A DNA stretch of 59,572 nucleotides from an uncultured Lachnospiraceae bacterium (GTDB taxonomy: Bacteria > Bacillota > Clostridia > Lachnospirales > Lachnospiraceae): contig CAKQXY010000020.1 in the NCBI GenBank assembly GCA_934292725.1, positions 1 to 59,572 of the forward strand, given 5' to 3'. The position numbers and the translations under genes are program-made. Below are positions 24,897 to 33,982 of the stretch, piece by piece (position 1 is the stretch's first letter; the number at the start of each line of letters is the position of its first letter). Under the pieces are notes generated by a model that worked only from the letters and a program-made list of their open reading frames with translations, made no database searches and had not been told where the DNA came from.

Positions 24897-25376
24897 TTAT
24901 TTATTTGATGAATTTTTCACCAGATAATACACGGCTGCCACTGCAAGTACGACAACTGCCGGTTTGAAAAGAATTGCTACGAGCTTAAAAATAATGCTCA
25001 ATACAAGAAAAACAACTGCTACAATTGCTAAAATCGCAATGGTTTTTGTCACCCAGTTCTTGGATGCAGTCTCCTTCATCCAGCTAAAGCTCCAGCCATC
25101 ACCGCCAGTTGAACTGTCGTCTGAACCTGTGCTGTAGTTGTAGCTTCCGGCACGGCTGTTTCCCTGCGTACTTGCCTCACCGGAGGTATCAATAATCGTC
25201 TTTGCAATAAGACGCGGACTTCCAAGTGAAGCAAAAATCTCTTCCTCAGACTTTCCTGCTGCTCTTTGCTCACTGATATAGTCATTATAGTATCTTACAT
25301 TTTCCTGAATGATGCGCTCTTCCACATTTCCACGGAGCGCCTGCTCTAACTCTGTGACGAATTCAATTTGTGTCAT
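24897..25376 (-). CDS. DUF1700/HAAS-like membrane protein
   Basis: The 159-aa protein begins with an alpha-helical HAAS-type domain (MTQIEFVTELEQALRG, RYYNDYISE, IFASLGSPRLIAKTII), then a Gly/Ser/Thr/Asp-rich linker (about 65-95) and two hydrophobic spans (about 107-155). HAAS/DUF1700 proteins are often paired with PadR regulators, but none is seen here. It follows the glycan operon after 21 bases and precedes the 78-aa gene, so it may be transcribed from the glycan operon. Function unknown. Confidence 0.8.
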   Translation of the reverse strand: MTQIEFVTELEQALRGNVEERIIQENVRYYNDYISEQRAAGKSEEEIFASLGSPRLIAKTIIDTSGEASTQGNSRAGSYNYSTGSDDSSTGGDGWSFSWMKETASKNWVTKTIAILAIVAVVFLVLSIIFKLVAILFKPAVVVLAVAAVYYLVKNSSNK

Positions 25377-25397
25377 AAAACACCTACGCCTTTCTGC

Positions 25398-27245
25398 TTA
25401 TTGATAGACGATCATCTCAAGCTGATAGCTTTGCTTCTTTCCATCAGCCTCTGCGATCTCCTTTTTGTCACCTGTTACATTATCCTCTGAGCGATAGATG
25501 GATACGGCATAATCACCATTTGCCTGTGTAACCTCAAACACCGCTGTATAATATTCACCCGGTGTAGTCGGCACCCCATTTAAGTTCGCCGTAATGATGC
25601 GATCCTCAAGCCAGCCTGATGTTTCCCAATCTTGCTCATAAAGAATTTTATCATCACTGTCCTTTACTGTCAGCTTTACGTATCCTTTGTTGACACGATC
25701 ATTGACACCAGCGACAAAGCGAATCTTATCAATTGAATTGCCTGTTGCACAGAACGTCTGGCTCACCGCATCACCAAGCTCACAAAGCTGCACCTGACTG
25801 TGCACATTTTCAACTTTATATCCTGCATATGGTGCTTTGAAATATGCCATCAGACACACAAATGCCGGAACGACAAAAATTGCAACACCTCCAATAAAGC
25901 GAGTGCGCATCCAGCCCATGCAATTGACTTCCTGTGCAGGATTTTGTGCACAATACTTTGGATGCTTAAATACAGCATATACAAGCATCATCATTGTCAG
26001 AATCGAAAGACAAAGACTTTTATCAAGCTTTGCAATCAAATCCTCCATCATGAGCTCAGTACCGATGTTTCCGTTTACAAGTGATCGTAAGATGCCGTTA
26101 TTAAACATCGCCTGATCGACATTGTTAGGAATCATCTGTACATTAAATATGGTATAAACCAGCATAAAAATCAAGTCCAAAATCATAAAAATTTTCGTAT
26201 CTTTATGAAGAAATGAACTGATAACCCAAAATGGTACGGCAAACAGCAGCCACTGCGGATGCCACTTGGACAAACCAAACAATACAAAAAAGGTAAGACA
26301 GCAGATATAAAATACCGTATTTACGAAATTTCTGTCATCTGTCGGCTTATTGAAATAACACCATGCGCACAATGTACCAAATGCTAAAACAGCAAAGCTG
26401 ACCTCATAATGAAATGTCGATAATTCAAATCCTGTATAGTATCCTGCATTCATGATGTAGCCTGTCGGACTGCTGACTGCATTTCCGCCAAAGCCAAACA
26501 CATATGCCTGAAATACCGGGCTGTTTCTGTAAACAAAAAACTCTAATACAAATGGCACCATAAGCAGCACACAGGATGCAATAATCTTCCATACATTTTT
26601 CTCACGATATAAAAGAAGCGGTGCAAAGATTAACAGCGCTGAATATTTAAATGTCATCGCAATGGCAAACCAGAAAATAAACCAAATGTCCTTCTTCTTT
26701 AAATAATAGTAAACACCAAGAAGTACACAGAATGTCATGATGATATCATACTGACCAAAGATAAACTGCGCATAAAAAGCAACCGGCATAGTAAGGCATG
26801 CATATGCACAAAGCTTTGATTTCTTGCTTCCCATTCCGGCAAGGATGGCAATGTGATAAATTAACACGCCGCTTGCCACATAGATCAGACACGGCAAAAG
26901 CTTTGCCCATAAAATAGCAAGGACAGGCAAATTTTCCGTTGGGAATGTCACGACGCCAAACAGACGCATCGGAATATTCCAGATAGCAAAGATAAGATAA
27001 AAGCTTGGCATGTATGCCGGATGAATATCAAATGTTCCGCAGTAATCGTAAAAATCACGGAAATGACCATTTAAATAACCGTAGCTGCAGCCTGCCGTAT
27101 GCAAAAGATCGGACTGCTGAAAAACTAAAAAGCAAAAGACTGCGATTGCAGCAAATGCCACATAATCCCAGATAAGAAGCGGCTTTTCAGCAATTGCATT
27201 TACTGAAAGACTACGTGCCTGACTCTTTTGATGTTTCTGACTCAT
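25398..27245 (-). CDS. GT-C-like integral membrane glycosyltransferase candidate
   Basis: The 615-aa protein has about eleven hydrophobic spans and a soluble C-terminal beta-rich domain (about 480-615). A first extracytoplasmic loop carries acidic and aromatic residues (HFRDFYDYCGTFDIHP), as in GT-C enzymes that use polyprenyl-phosphate sugars. AAAGGGTG precedes the ATG at 27243-27245; longer readings overlap the flippase gene. It is the last biosynthetic gene of the glycan locus and may add a sugar to the exported polymer outside the membrane. The family assignment is tentative. Confidence 0.75.
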   Translation of the reverse strand: MSQKHQKSQARSLSVNAIAEKPLLIWDYVAFAAIAVFCFLVFQQSDLLHTAGCSYGYLNGHFRDFYDYCGTFDIHPAYMPSFYLIFAIWNIPMRLFGVVTFPTENLPVLAILWAKLLPCLIYVASGVLIYHIAILAGMGSKKSKLCAYACLTMPVAFYAQFIFGQYDIIMTFCVLLGVYYYLKKKDIWFIFWFAIAMTFKYSALLIFAPLLLYREKNVWKIIASCVLLMVPFVLEFFVYRNSPVFQAYVFGFGGNAVSSPTGYIMNAGYYTGFELSTFHYEVSFAVLAFGTLCAWCYFNKPTDDRNFVNTVFYICCLTFFVLFGLSKWHPQWLLFAVPFWVISSFLHKDTKIFMILDLIFMLVYTIFNVQMIPNNVDQAMFNNGILRSLVNGNIGTELMMEDLIAKLDKSLCLSILTMMMLVYAVFKHPKYCAQNPAQEVNCMGWMRTRFIGGVAIFVVPAFVCLMAYFKAPYAGYKVENVHSQVQLCELGDAVSQTFCATGNSIDKIRFVAGVNDRVNKGYVKLTVKDSDDKILYEQDWETSGWLEDRIITANLNGVPTTPGEYYTAVFEVTQANGDYAVSIYRSEDNVTGDKKEIAEADGKKQSYQLEMIVYQ

Positions 27246-27249
27246 TTTT

Positions 27250-28485
27250 TCACACCCTTTCTTTTCGCTCATTTTTTGACAATGCCAAAAAGCCAAGCAT
27301 TGTAATTAATAAGAACTTAACGACATTGACTGCAAGAAGTCCCCATACAGCACCCCAGATTTTGTAAAGGTACATAGCAGGAACTACTGCTGCAAAGAAC
27401 AATACTGCATAAATCACACCCATGATCAGCTGATAGCGCTCTGGTGCAAATCTAAGCACAACAGTCATCATTGTATTACTCATAAAGAAAAATACCTGTC
27501 CGGCATTCGCCAGCAAAAACAGATTTTTTACTACATTGTAATCCTCTCTGTAAAAGAGATATACGTAAATATGAGAACCAAGTGTTGTTCCGGCAATCAA
27601 TATAACTGCAAGCGCTGACAATGCAGCAAATACACCAGTTAACATCTTCTTTGTGATTTTTCCCTGATAGCGTGCAAGATGGCCTGTGATAACACCATTT
27701 AGCGGTGTTGAGATCAGAGAACTCATCTTTCCGACAGTACTTGCAATAAAGAAGTAATAGGAAGCTGCATCTCCGGCTGTCATAGGAAGCACAACACGGT
27801 CTGTGTATGTTACAAAATCTGACAGCAGATATGCAGATGACAGCGACACACATGTCTTTGCATCTTCCCTGAAAAATTGACTCTTTTCAAAAAATGGCTT
27901 TTTAAAAATGCTTCCTGTAATTGTGACAAACAGCAGTCCAAACACCTCTCCTAAAATAAAGATGCTTACCCATGAATGACTAATTCCATACAGCGCCATG
28001 CCAATCGCATAGCCTACTGCAATAAAAAGATAATAGAAGAAAAAGCCTCTGTAATTTAAGCTCAGTCTATATTCTACATCTGCATAATAGCGAACTGTTG
28101 TCACAAAGATAAGTACGCCAATAGAAATAGGAAGGGCACCTGCTGTATCTTTTTTCACACAAACTGCCACTACAGTGACAATCGCACATAAAAGTGCTGT
28201 GAATACAAGAAAGCGATTGTAATCACCATTTTTTGTCTCATGACGTGTGGAAGCTTTCATGCGGCCATAATTGATTCCAGAACCAACTGCCGATGCCATC
28301 AGACCCATGATTGCTGTAAAGAACAACATTTTTCCGCTTCCTTCAGCACCCATACGGCTTCTTAAAAACGGATATACCCCAAAAGAAAGCGTCATATTCA
28401 AAATCATCAGCCCGGCAAGACTGTAAACCATATCCCCCGCAAATCGGCGTAAGCCTGATTTTGCTTTTGGCTGCTTTTCTGTCAT
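27250..28485 (-). CDS. Polysaccharide flippase-like membrane protein (MOP superfamily)
   Basis: The 411-aa product has about twelve hydrophobic spans and looks like Wzx-type or related MOP transporters that flip lipid-linked sugars. No short catalytic motif exists for the family, so the call rests on topology and context. GGGAGAG precedes the ATG, which overlaps the LicD stop as ATGA. It lies between the LicD gene and the GT-C-like gene in the glycan operon. Confidence 0.75.
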   Translation of the reverse strand: MTEKQPKAKSGLRRFAGDMVYSLAGLMILNMTLSFGVYPFLRSRMGAEGSGKMLFFTAIMGLMASAVGSGINYGRMKASTRHETKNGDYNRFLVFTALLCAIVTVVAVCVKKDTAGALPISIGVLIFVTTVRYYADVEYRLSLNYRGFFFYYLFIAVGYAIGMALYGISHSWVSIFILGEVFGLLFVTITGSIFKKPFFEKSQFFREDAKTCVSLSSAYLLSDFVTYTDRVVLPMTAGDAASYYFFIASTVGKMSSLISTPLNGVITGHLARYQGKITKKMLTGVFAALSALAVILIAGTTLGSHIYVYLFYREDYNVVKNLFLLANAGQVFFFMSNTMMTVVLRFAPERYQLIMGVIYAVLFFAAVVPAMYLYKIWGAVWGLLAVNVVKFLLITMLGFLALSKNERKERV

Positions 28486-29366
28486 GAATTTTTCTCTCCC
28501 TTTTCGCTGTATGATAATGTGACAAATTTAGGATCACAATGAACTAGCTCTCTGTCTCCCGGAGGCGGAGGTGTCATGTAATCGCCATAAAGCATTGTAA
28601 GCGCCTCATGATATCCGCACGGACCAGGAAATTTCTCTCCATCAACCTCTAAATCAACTGCATGATCAAACCACTTAGCTTGATAAATCTTTCCAAGGTC
28701 TGGAAACAGGCAGTTACTGTAGTAGCAGCGCTTATGCTTTTTATTTTGACCGCGCTCCATCTTGCTGATTGCATCATACCAATGAACAAGTGTCTTTACA
28801 GGGAAGATGCGTCCAATTACAGAAAGAATGGCAACTACTGCCTTAGATGCACCCTTATACTCTGAAAGATCAAGTTTATAACGACGTCCCATGCACATGC
28901 CATACACAAGAATCAATAAAGCATGACAAAATTTGTGCTTTAACATGTTGTCTGAAACATCATCCACTATAAAAATATCTGTTCGCATATGATTATGAAT
29001 GCCATTTCCATAATATTTTTGCTCTGCATTATTTTCGCGCATAGTTGAATCAAGCATCACAACACGCGGCACAAAATCGTAAAATGCACCATTTAATTCA
29101 TCTGGCTCCACATAGACAAAGCCATCTTTTAGTTCGGTACGTGCTACCTTTCGAAATACCTCAAAATCTTTTCTCGTCATAGCGATATCCGCGTCATCAT
29201 CCCACGGAATATCAGATTTCTCACGCACAGCACCTATAAGATTTCCGCTGTCTAAAAAATAATTCAAATGATATTTCTCACAGACGCGCCCTACCTCACG
29301 GAAAATGATATGATTTCCCTCGTGAATCAGTTTAAGCGCATCTTGTGTTGTCTTGTCAAATTCCAA
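28482..29366 (-). CDS. LicD-family phosphotransferase
   Basis: A 294-aa LicD/fukutin-like protein with the nucleotidyltransferase-type core NYFLDSGNLIGAVREKSDIP followed by WDDDADIAMTRKDFE (near 50-65); the DDD metal-binding acids are present. LicD proteins attach phosphocholine or related phospho-groups to teichoic acids and capsules. The start is TTG at 29364-29366, six bases after GAGAGG. It overlaps the flippase gene by 4 bases. No choline uptake or CTP:phosphocholine cytidylyltransferase gene is seen, so the transferred group is unknown. Confidence 0.9.
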   Translation of the reverse strand: MEFDKTTQDALKLIHEGNHIIFREVGRVCEKYHLNYFLDSGNLIGAVREKSDIPWDDDADIAMTRKDFEVFRKVARTELKDGFVYVEPDELNGAFYDFVPRVVMLDSTMRENNAEQKYYGNGIHNHMRTDIFIVDDVSDNMLKHKFCHALLILVYGMCMGRRYKLDLSEYKGASKAVVAILSVIGRIFPVKTLVHWYDAISKMERGQNKKHKRCYYSNCLFPDLGKIYQAKWFDHAVDLEVDGEKFPGPCGYHEALTMLYGDYMTPPPPGDRELVHCDPKFVTLSYSEKGEKNS

Positions 29367-29378
29367 TTTTTATTCCTC

Positions 29379-30386
29379 TCATTCGGCTTTCTGATTTTTG
29401 CAGCCATCTTCTGCTTCTTTGTCATCTGCCTCATTTTCTTTTTCTTTCTCGTCTGAAAAATTAAGACGCTCATCTTCTACAACAAGCGGACGCTTCTTTA
29501 CACGATCATTGATGCTCATAATATATTCACCAATTAATCCGATAAAAAACAGCTGTATAGAACCAAGCAGGCAGGTGACAATTAAAAGCGGTGCCATACC
29601 TGCTGGGAAGTTGTCCCAGAACAAAAGTTTTAAAATCAGATAAAGAATTGCAACTACCAGACTGATACAGCCAACTGTCATACCTATAAAGGTTGCCAGT
29701 CTAAGTCCTACCTTTGTATAAGAGGTAATACTAAGCATTGCCGCATCATATAAGCGGTAGAAATTGTTGCTTGTTTTTCCTGCACGTCTCTTTGGCTGCT
29801 CGTAAGGGATTTCCTTTCGTTTAAAGCCAAGCTCTGCTACGATTCCTCTTAAAAATGGTGTTGGGTCGTTAAGTTCTCTCATGACATTGATAAACTTCTT
29901 ATCATAAAGACCAAAACCTGTAAACTGCTCAATCTGCTCAACATCAGAAAGCTTCTTGATTAATTTATAGTAACAGCCGCGAAGCCAGTACATCAATTTA
30001 TTTTCCTGGCTGGACTTTTTAATTCCAATTACAATTTTATATCCGTTTTCCCACTCTTTTACATACTTTGGGATCATCTCAACCGGATCCTGAAAATCGG
30101 CAGCCATCAGTACTGTGGCATCTCCTGTTGTCTGGAGCATAGCATAGTACGGTGAATTGAACTGTCCGAAATTTTTTGCATTAAAAATTCCCTTAATTCC
30201 CTTATCCTCTGCGCAAAGCTTTCGGATAATTTCTCTTGTCCTGTCTTTTGAATCGTTATCTATAAAAAGGATCTCATAGCGATAGGCTGGAAGATCCTTT
30301 TTAAATGTCTCGCGAAGCGCATCAGCCATCGCCTGAACATTTTCCTCTTCATTATAACAGGGCACTACAATACTAATTGTTTTCAT
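29379..30386 (-). CDS. GT2 glycosyltransferase with C-terminal membrane spans (GtrB/DPM1-like)
   Basis: A 335-aa protein with the GT2 start ISIVVPCYNEEENV, the metal site DFQDPVEMIP and acceptor region QFTGFGLYDKKF, followed by two membrane spans (about 225-300) and a charged Glu/Lys/Asp tail. This plan matches polyprenyl-phosphate glycosyltransferases that load a sugar on undecaprenyl phosphate. GAAGG precedes the ATG at 30384-30386. A downstream GT-C-like enzyme would be the natural user of the lipid-linked sugar. A structured element fills the 224 bases upstream. Confidence 0.88.
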   Translation of the reverse strand: MKTISIVVPCYNEEENVQAMADALRETFKKDLPAYRYEILFIDNDSKDRTREIIRKLCAEDKGIKGIFNAKNFGQFNSPYYAMLQTTGDATVLMAADFQDPVEMIPKYVKEWENGYKIVIGIKKSSQENKLMYWLRGCYYKLIKKLSDVEQIEQFTGFGLYDKKFINVMRELNDPTPFLRGIVAELGFKRKEIPYEQPKRRAGKTSNNFYRLYDAAMLSITSYTKVGLRLATFIGMTVGCISLVVAILYLILKLLFWDNFPAGMAPLLIVTCLLGSIQLFFIGLIGEYIMSINDRVKKRPLVVEDERLNFSDEKEKENEADDKEAEDGCKNQKAE

Positions 30387-30420
30387 GAATGTGCCTTCTA
30401 ACTTTCTTTTTGTTTTCCTG

Positions 30421-30604
30421 TTCACGGGAATATATTTTCACAAAAAGCCCACTCGGCGAAGTGACTTTGTCGACGGTCCCAACTCCGCGGGTCCCCACTA
30501 CATATTTTCAACGTAAATGTATTTTGACAACGGGCCCGCTACAACGTCCCGTCTCGTAAAGCACATTCGCCTCTGGGCTTTCCTAAATTTCAATGCCCCG
30601 TGAA
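30421..30604. repeat. 184-base nested inverted-repeat element inside the glycan operon
   Basis: The ends TTCACGGG (30421-30428) and CCCGTGAA (30597-30604) are perfect inverted repeats. Nested pairs follow: AAAGCCCA 30444-30451 with TGGGCTTT 30574-30581, GACGG 30472-30476 with CCGTC 30549-30553, and GCGGG 30487-30491 with CCCGC 30535-30539. The whole could fold as one long imperfect hairpin. It carries the 20-base motif (30554-30573) found at 24324 and 13967. It lies between the alcohol dehydrogenase and the GT2, which it could affect as a leader structure or processing site. Confidence 0.65.
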
Positions 30605-30610
30605 CAATAA

Positions 30611-31672
30611 TTACTCCATCGTAACCATAACCTTGATAAGGTCGGCGGGCTTGTCTCGCATTAAATACAGAGCCTCTTCTACCTGATCGAGTCCTTTAAG
30701 ATGATGGGTGACTAGCTTTTCTGGATGGATTCTTCCATACTTTACCATGGATAACATGCGCTCGATACGTGCACGTCCTCCTTCTGCCAGTTCGGTGCGG
30801 ATTGTTTTTCCTGCCATACCGCGTCCTCCGGAAAATTTTGGAAATGGCAGATTTCCTGTTCCGCCAAAATAATTGACATTGGAAACGGTTCCGATACCAT
30901 AGCGCACCATATCAATTGCCTGCGCAAATACTTCATCGTTTCCTCCGCAGATTATGACACTGTCTGCTCCTATTCCATCTGTGCGCTCCATTACCTGCTT
31001 GACTATATCGCCATCTTTATAGCTTAAGACTTCTGTTGCACCAAACTCATAAGCAGTCTTTACACAAAGCGGACGGCTTCCTACAGCAAGGATCCTTGCC
31101 GCACCTAAATGAGCTGCACCTGCTACTGCCATAAGTCCAATAGGACCAATTCCCATAACTACAACAGTATCACCAAATTTAATATTGGCATTTTGTGCTC
31201 CTGTAAATCCAGTTGTCACAACATCTACACACATAAGTGCCTGCTCTAAGCTAACACCCTCTGGAATTTTCGCCAGTGTCGTATCAGCATCTGGAATAAG
31301 AAAACGCTCTGAAAAGACACCTGGCTGTGTGCGTCCAAGCTGATGACCGGAAAATGGTGCTGATGCATGCTTAAAATTGTGCTCCTGAATGCTTTTTGCC
31401 CGCCAGTCTGGTGTGATTGCTGGTACTGCTACTAGCTCGCCCGGCACAAAATCAGTCACATACTCACCAACTTCAAGCACTCTCGCTACACATTCATGAC
31501 CAAGCACTAGATTTGGTGCCTTCCTTGAACCGCCGCCAAAAACAGTATGGACATCAGATGAGCACGGTGCGACAGCGACTGGCTTTAAGATGGCTCCATA
31601 CGGAGTCAATACAGGCTCAGGAACCTGTTCATAGCCTACAACACCCGGCTCTTTTAATACAAATGCCTTCAT
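30611..31672 (-). CDS. Zinc-dependent secondary-alcohol dehydrogenase (TBADH/CBADH-like)
   Basis: A 353-aa medium-chain dehydrogenase. Zinc ligands are visible: Cys in VAPCSSDVHTVF, His-Glu in LGHEC and Asp in CVDVVTTGF. The Rossmann motif is GIGPIGLMAVAGAAHLGA. The phrases VPAITPDWRAKS, ILAVGSRP and KPADLIKVMV are those of the NADP-dependent isopropanol dehydrogenases of Clostridium and Thermoanaerobacter. Those enzymes interconvert small ketones and secondary alcohols. Its place between a methyltransferase and a GT2 in a deoxysugar operon suggests it reduces a ketone on a sugar branch, but a general alcohol role cannot be excluded. Confidence 0.9.
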   Translation of the reverse strand: MKAFVLKEPGVVGYEQVPEPVLTPYGAILKPVAVAPCSSDVHTVFGGGSRKAPNLVLGHECVARVLEVGEYVTDFVPGELVAVPAITPDWRAKSIQEHNFKHASAPFSGHQLGRTQPGVFSERFLIPDADTTLAKIPEGVSLEQALMCVDVVTTGFTGAQNANIKFGDTVVVMGIGPIGLMAVAGAAHLGAARILAVGSRPLCVKTAYEFGATEVLSYKDGDIVKQVMERTDGIGADSVIICGGNDEVFAQAIDMVRYGIGTVSNVNYFGGTGNLPFPKFSGGRGMAGKTIRTELAEGGRARIERMLSMVKYGRIHPEKLVTHHLKGLDQVEEALYLMRDKPADLIKVMVTME

Positions 31673-31713
31673 AGATCAATAACCATGCCTTTCTCTTAAA
31701 AAGCTCCTCAAAA

Positions 31714-32880
31714 TTACAAAATTTCTTCTATTTTATTGCTGCGGATTGCGAAGATACGTACCGTCTTAGGGAAACGAACACGAATCACATTTGCAATCTC
31801 GTCTGTGTAGCCAGGCGCTGCTATTAAAATCGCATCTGGTACATTCTTAAGTGCTTCATCTGGCGATACAATTACAAGATGTGAAGCTGGTGCATATTTT
31901 CCATGCTTAAATGGTGCTGAGTCAATAATATACTCCGCTTTTTCACCAAGACATGTTGTTGCCGCTAGTGTAAAGCCCTGATGACTTGCACCCCAAATGG
32001 CAAGCTTCTTTCCTGTAAGACTTTCAGAAAGTGCCTTCATCTGTTCCCTGATACTTGCTAAACTATCGCCAAGTGCTGTGATTTCTTTTGTAAAATCCTT
32101 CCATGAGGATACCTGAGAAATTGGCGTCTTTGTCTTTTTTACCATCACAGAAAGCGTATCGCGGTTGATCATTTCTTTGCTTTCTACAATGAAGCCATTC
32201 TGATTCAAAAGATATGTCAGAGAATCAAATGTATAATATGCCAAATGATCGTGAATAAGCTCATAATAGGTATTGTGATCTGTAATATACTCAAAGCTTG
32301 GAACTGTGATAAGTCCCACCCCATCATCTGTCAAATTGTTGTAAAGACAAGTCAGCATCACATCAGGTGATGGCTGATGCTCTAAAAAATTAAAGGACAA
32401 AAACGCATCAAACGGTCCATTTGGAAGCTTTTGATTTATAGTTTCTGTAAAATCACATGAAACTAAAAGACCACTTTCCTTTGCAATCTCCGCCAAAGAA
32501 GGATCGTGCTCAATACCATATCCTTTAACTGGAAATTCCTTTAATACGCGAAGAAACTCACCTCTTCCGCATCCTGCCTCTATGATTTTCTTTCCCTCAA
32601 GCTCATAACGTTTAATAAATTCCTGATATTGACGGCGGCGCAGCTCTACCATTGTGGTGGAATAGCCGCCTGCACGAATAACATCGCGGTAATATTCGAC
32701 TGGCTCGCAGTCAAATTGAATCAGACCACATTTTTTACACTGGCACAGCGACAGATGGATTCCTCTGTCGTTTTTTACCTGTTCCTTATCCGGCATGTGC
32801 TGTGCCACTGCCGGCATATTGTCAAATGCAATGATCTCTGTTCCTGCCAGAGATGCCTTGCACGAAATGCAATTTCCCAT
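31714..32880 (-). CDS. Deoxysugar C-methyltransferase-like enzyme
   Basis: The 388-aa protein has an N-terminal zinc-binding segment (Cys4 and Cys7, then CQCKKCG near 50), a class I SAM domain with IIEAGCGRGEFLRVL (near 98) and a C-terminal domain with IWGASHQGFTLAA. This three-part plan is that of sugar C-methyltransferases such as those acting on NDP-4-keto-deoxysugars. The ATG at 32878-32880 has AGGAAAGG ten bases upstream; the ATG nine bases earlier sits too close. It follows the SDR gene across a 153-base structured gap. Whether it methylates carbon or oxygen cannot be proved by eye. Confidence 0.8.
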   Translation of the reverse strand: MGNCISCKASLAGTEIIAFDNMPAVAQHMPDKEQVKNDRGIHLSLCQCKKCGLIQFDCEPVEYYRDVIRAGGYSTTMVELRRRQYQEFIKRYELEGKKIIEAGCGRGEFLRVLKEFPVKGYGIEHDPSLAEIAKESGLLVSCDFTETINQKLPNGPFDAFLSFNFLEHQPSPDVMLTCLYNNLTDDGVGLITVPSFEYITDHNTYYELIHDHLAYYTFDSLTYLLNQNGFIVESKEMINRDTLSVMVKKTKTPISQVSSWKDFTKEITALGDSLASIREQMKALSESLTGKKLAIWGASHQGFTLAATTCLGEKAEYIIDSAPFKHGKYAPASHLVIVSPDEALKNVPDAILIAAPGYTDEIANVIRVRFPKTVRIFAIRSNKIEEIL

Positions 32881-32905
32881 AATTAACATGCCTTTCCTGT
32901 TTCAA

Positions 32906-32987
32906 CCCACAGTCGGTATTTTCACGGAGTCTGACTTGTCGAAAATAGTTCGACTGTGACTTGCCTCATGTCAGTGAGGGATACCGA
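32906..32987. promoter_or_regulatory. Structured intergenic element with mutually exclusive stems
   Basis: CACAGTCG (32908-32915) can pair with CGACTGTG (32951-32958), while the overlapping TCGGTAT (32913-32919) can pair with ATACCGA (32981-32987). GTCGAA/TTCGAC (32938-32943 with 32949-32954) and CCTCA/TGAGG (32964-32968 with 32975-32979) form local hairpins. Competing helices inside an operon suggest attenuation or RNA processing. Short blocks near its gene-proximal end also occur in the 30421-30604 element. Confidence 0.5.
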
Positions 32988-33033
32988 TTTTTCTCCGCCC
33001 GCCACTGCCGAAGCAACTTCTTGTAACGTCTAC

Positions 33034-33981
33034 TCACATAAGCATCATTTGAATTCCCTGTTCGAAGGAAATCTCCTGATGAAATCCAGTCGCTTCTTTT
33101 AACTTTGTGATGTCTGGCTCAAGTGATGTCACACCTTCTGCGTTTGGCGGCCGCTTACCATACTGGCAGGTGCCTTGTCCGCCGCAGAGTGCTCGTATCG
33201 TCTCAATATATTCGCGAAGCGGCCTTGTATCTTCACCAGCCACGTTATAGACACCTGCCGGTGCATCACCAGTCAAAAGCGTCACAATTGCATTAACTGC
33301 ATCATCAATATAAAGATAATTCCACAGCTGTGTACATGCACCAAGCTCCATTATACCGCCTTCTTTGAAAGTGCGCATGCAGCTTTCCACAAGTGACCAT
33401 GGATGATCGCCAGGACCATAAACAGAAAAGACGCGTGTGTGAATATAAGTTATGCCAAGCGCTTCTGCACGCATAACAGCCTCTCTTCCCACCTTCGCCT
33501 TGGCCTTTCCATACTCAGAAAGCGGATGAAGCTCATCTGTCTCGCGCATTGTCGTATTTCGCACGCCATACTCTGCCTGTGAACCACAAAAAAGAAAACG
33601 CTTACAGTGGGCGGCGGCGGCCGTCTCAAGCGCATCAAGCGCATAGACGGCATTCATTGACTGAATATCAGCTAGCTTTCTGTTATCACTTCCAGAACCA
33701 TCCCAGCCTAAATGCAGCCAATAATCGGCTCTCCCCAGATCATGAGACCATTTTTGTCCGATTTTGCTAAGTTTTTCAGCATTCACTGCCAATTCTTTCA
33801 GCCCACTCAGCTCACACTCGGTAATCTCAAGCAGTTCTTTTTTAATTATCATCTGCTCTAAATTTTTTTTGCCTGCTGAATTGGGACGAATAAGCGCGCA
33901 AACTTCAAAGCCTTGGCTGACAAGCGCCTGTACGGCATGGCTTCCTATGAAGCTTGTCGCTCCTGTCACTATTACACGCAT
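33034..33981 (-). CDS. NAD(P)-dependent SDR sugar epimerase/reductase
   Basis: A 315-aa extended short-chain dehydrogenase: cofactor motif GATSFIGSHAV at residues 7-17, catalytic Ser in FCGSQAEYG and the YxxxK pair in SEYGKAKAKVG (near 155). It starts two bases after the thiamine-enzyme gene and has GGAGGAG before the ATG. By position it is the counterpart of YerF or other reductases that finish CDP-dideoxyhexose pathways. A 4-keto reductase, epimerase or branch-ketone reductase are all possible. Confidence 0.88.
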   Translation of the reverse strand: MRVIVTGATSFIGSHAVQALVSQGFEVCALIRPNSAGKKNLEQMIIKKELLEITECELSGLKELAVNAEKLSKIGQKWSHDLGRADYWLHLGWDGSGSDNRKLADIQSMNAVYALDALETAAAAHCKRFLFCGSQAEYGVRNTTMRETDELHPLSEYGKAKAKVGREAVMRAEALGITYIHTRVFSVYGPGDHPWSLVESCMRTFKEGGIMELGACTQLWNYLYIDDAVNAIVTLLTGDAPAGVYNVAGEDTRPLREYIETIRALCGGQGTCQYGKRPPNAEGVTSLEPDITKLKEATGFHQEISFEQGIQMMLM

Positions 33982-33982
33982 A

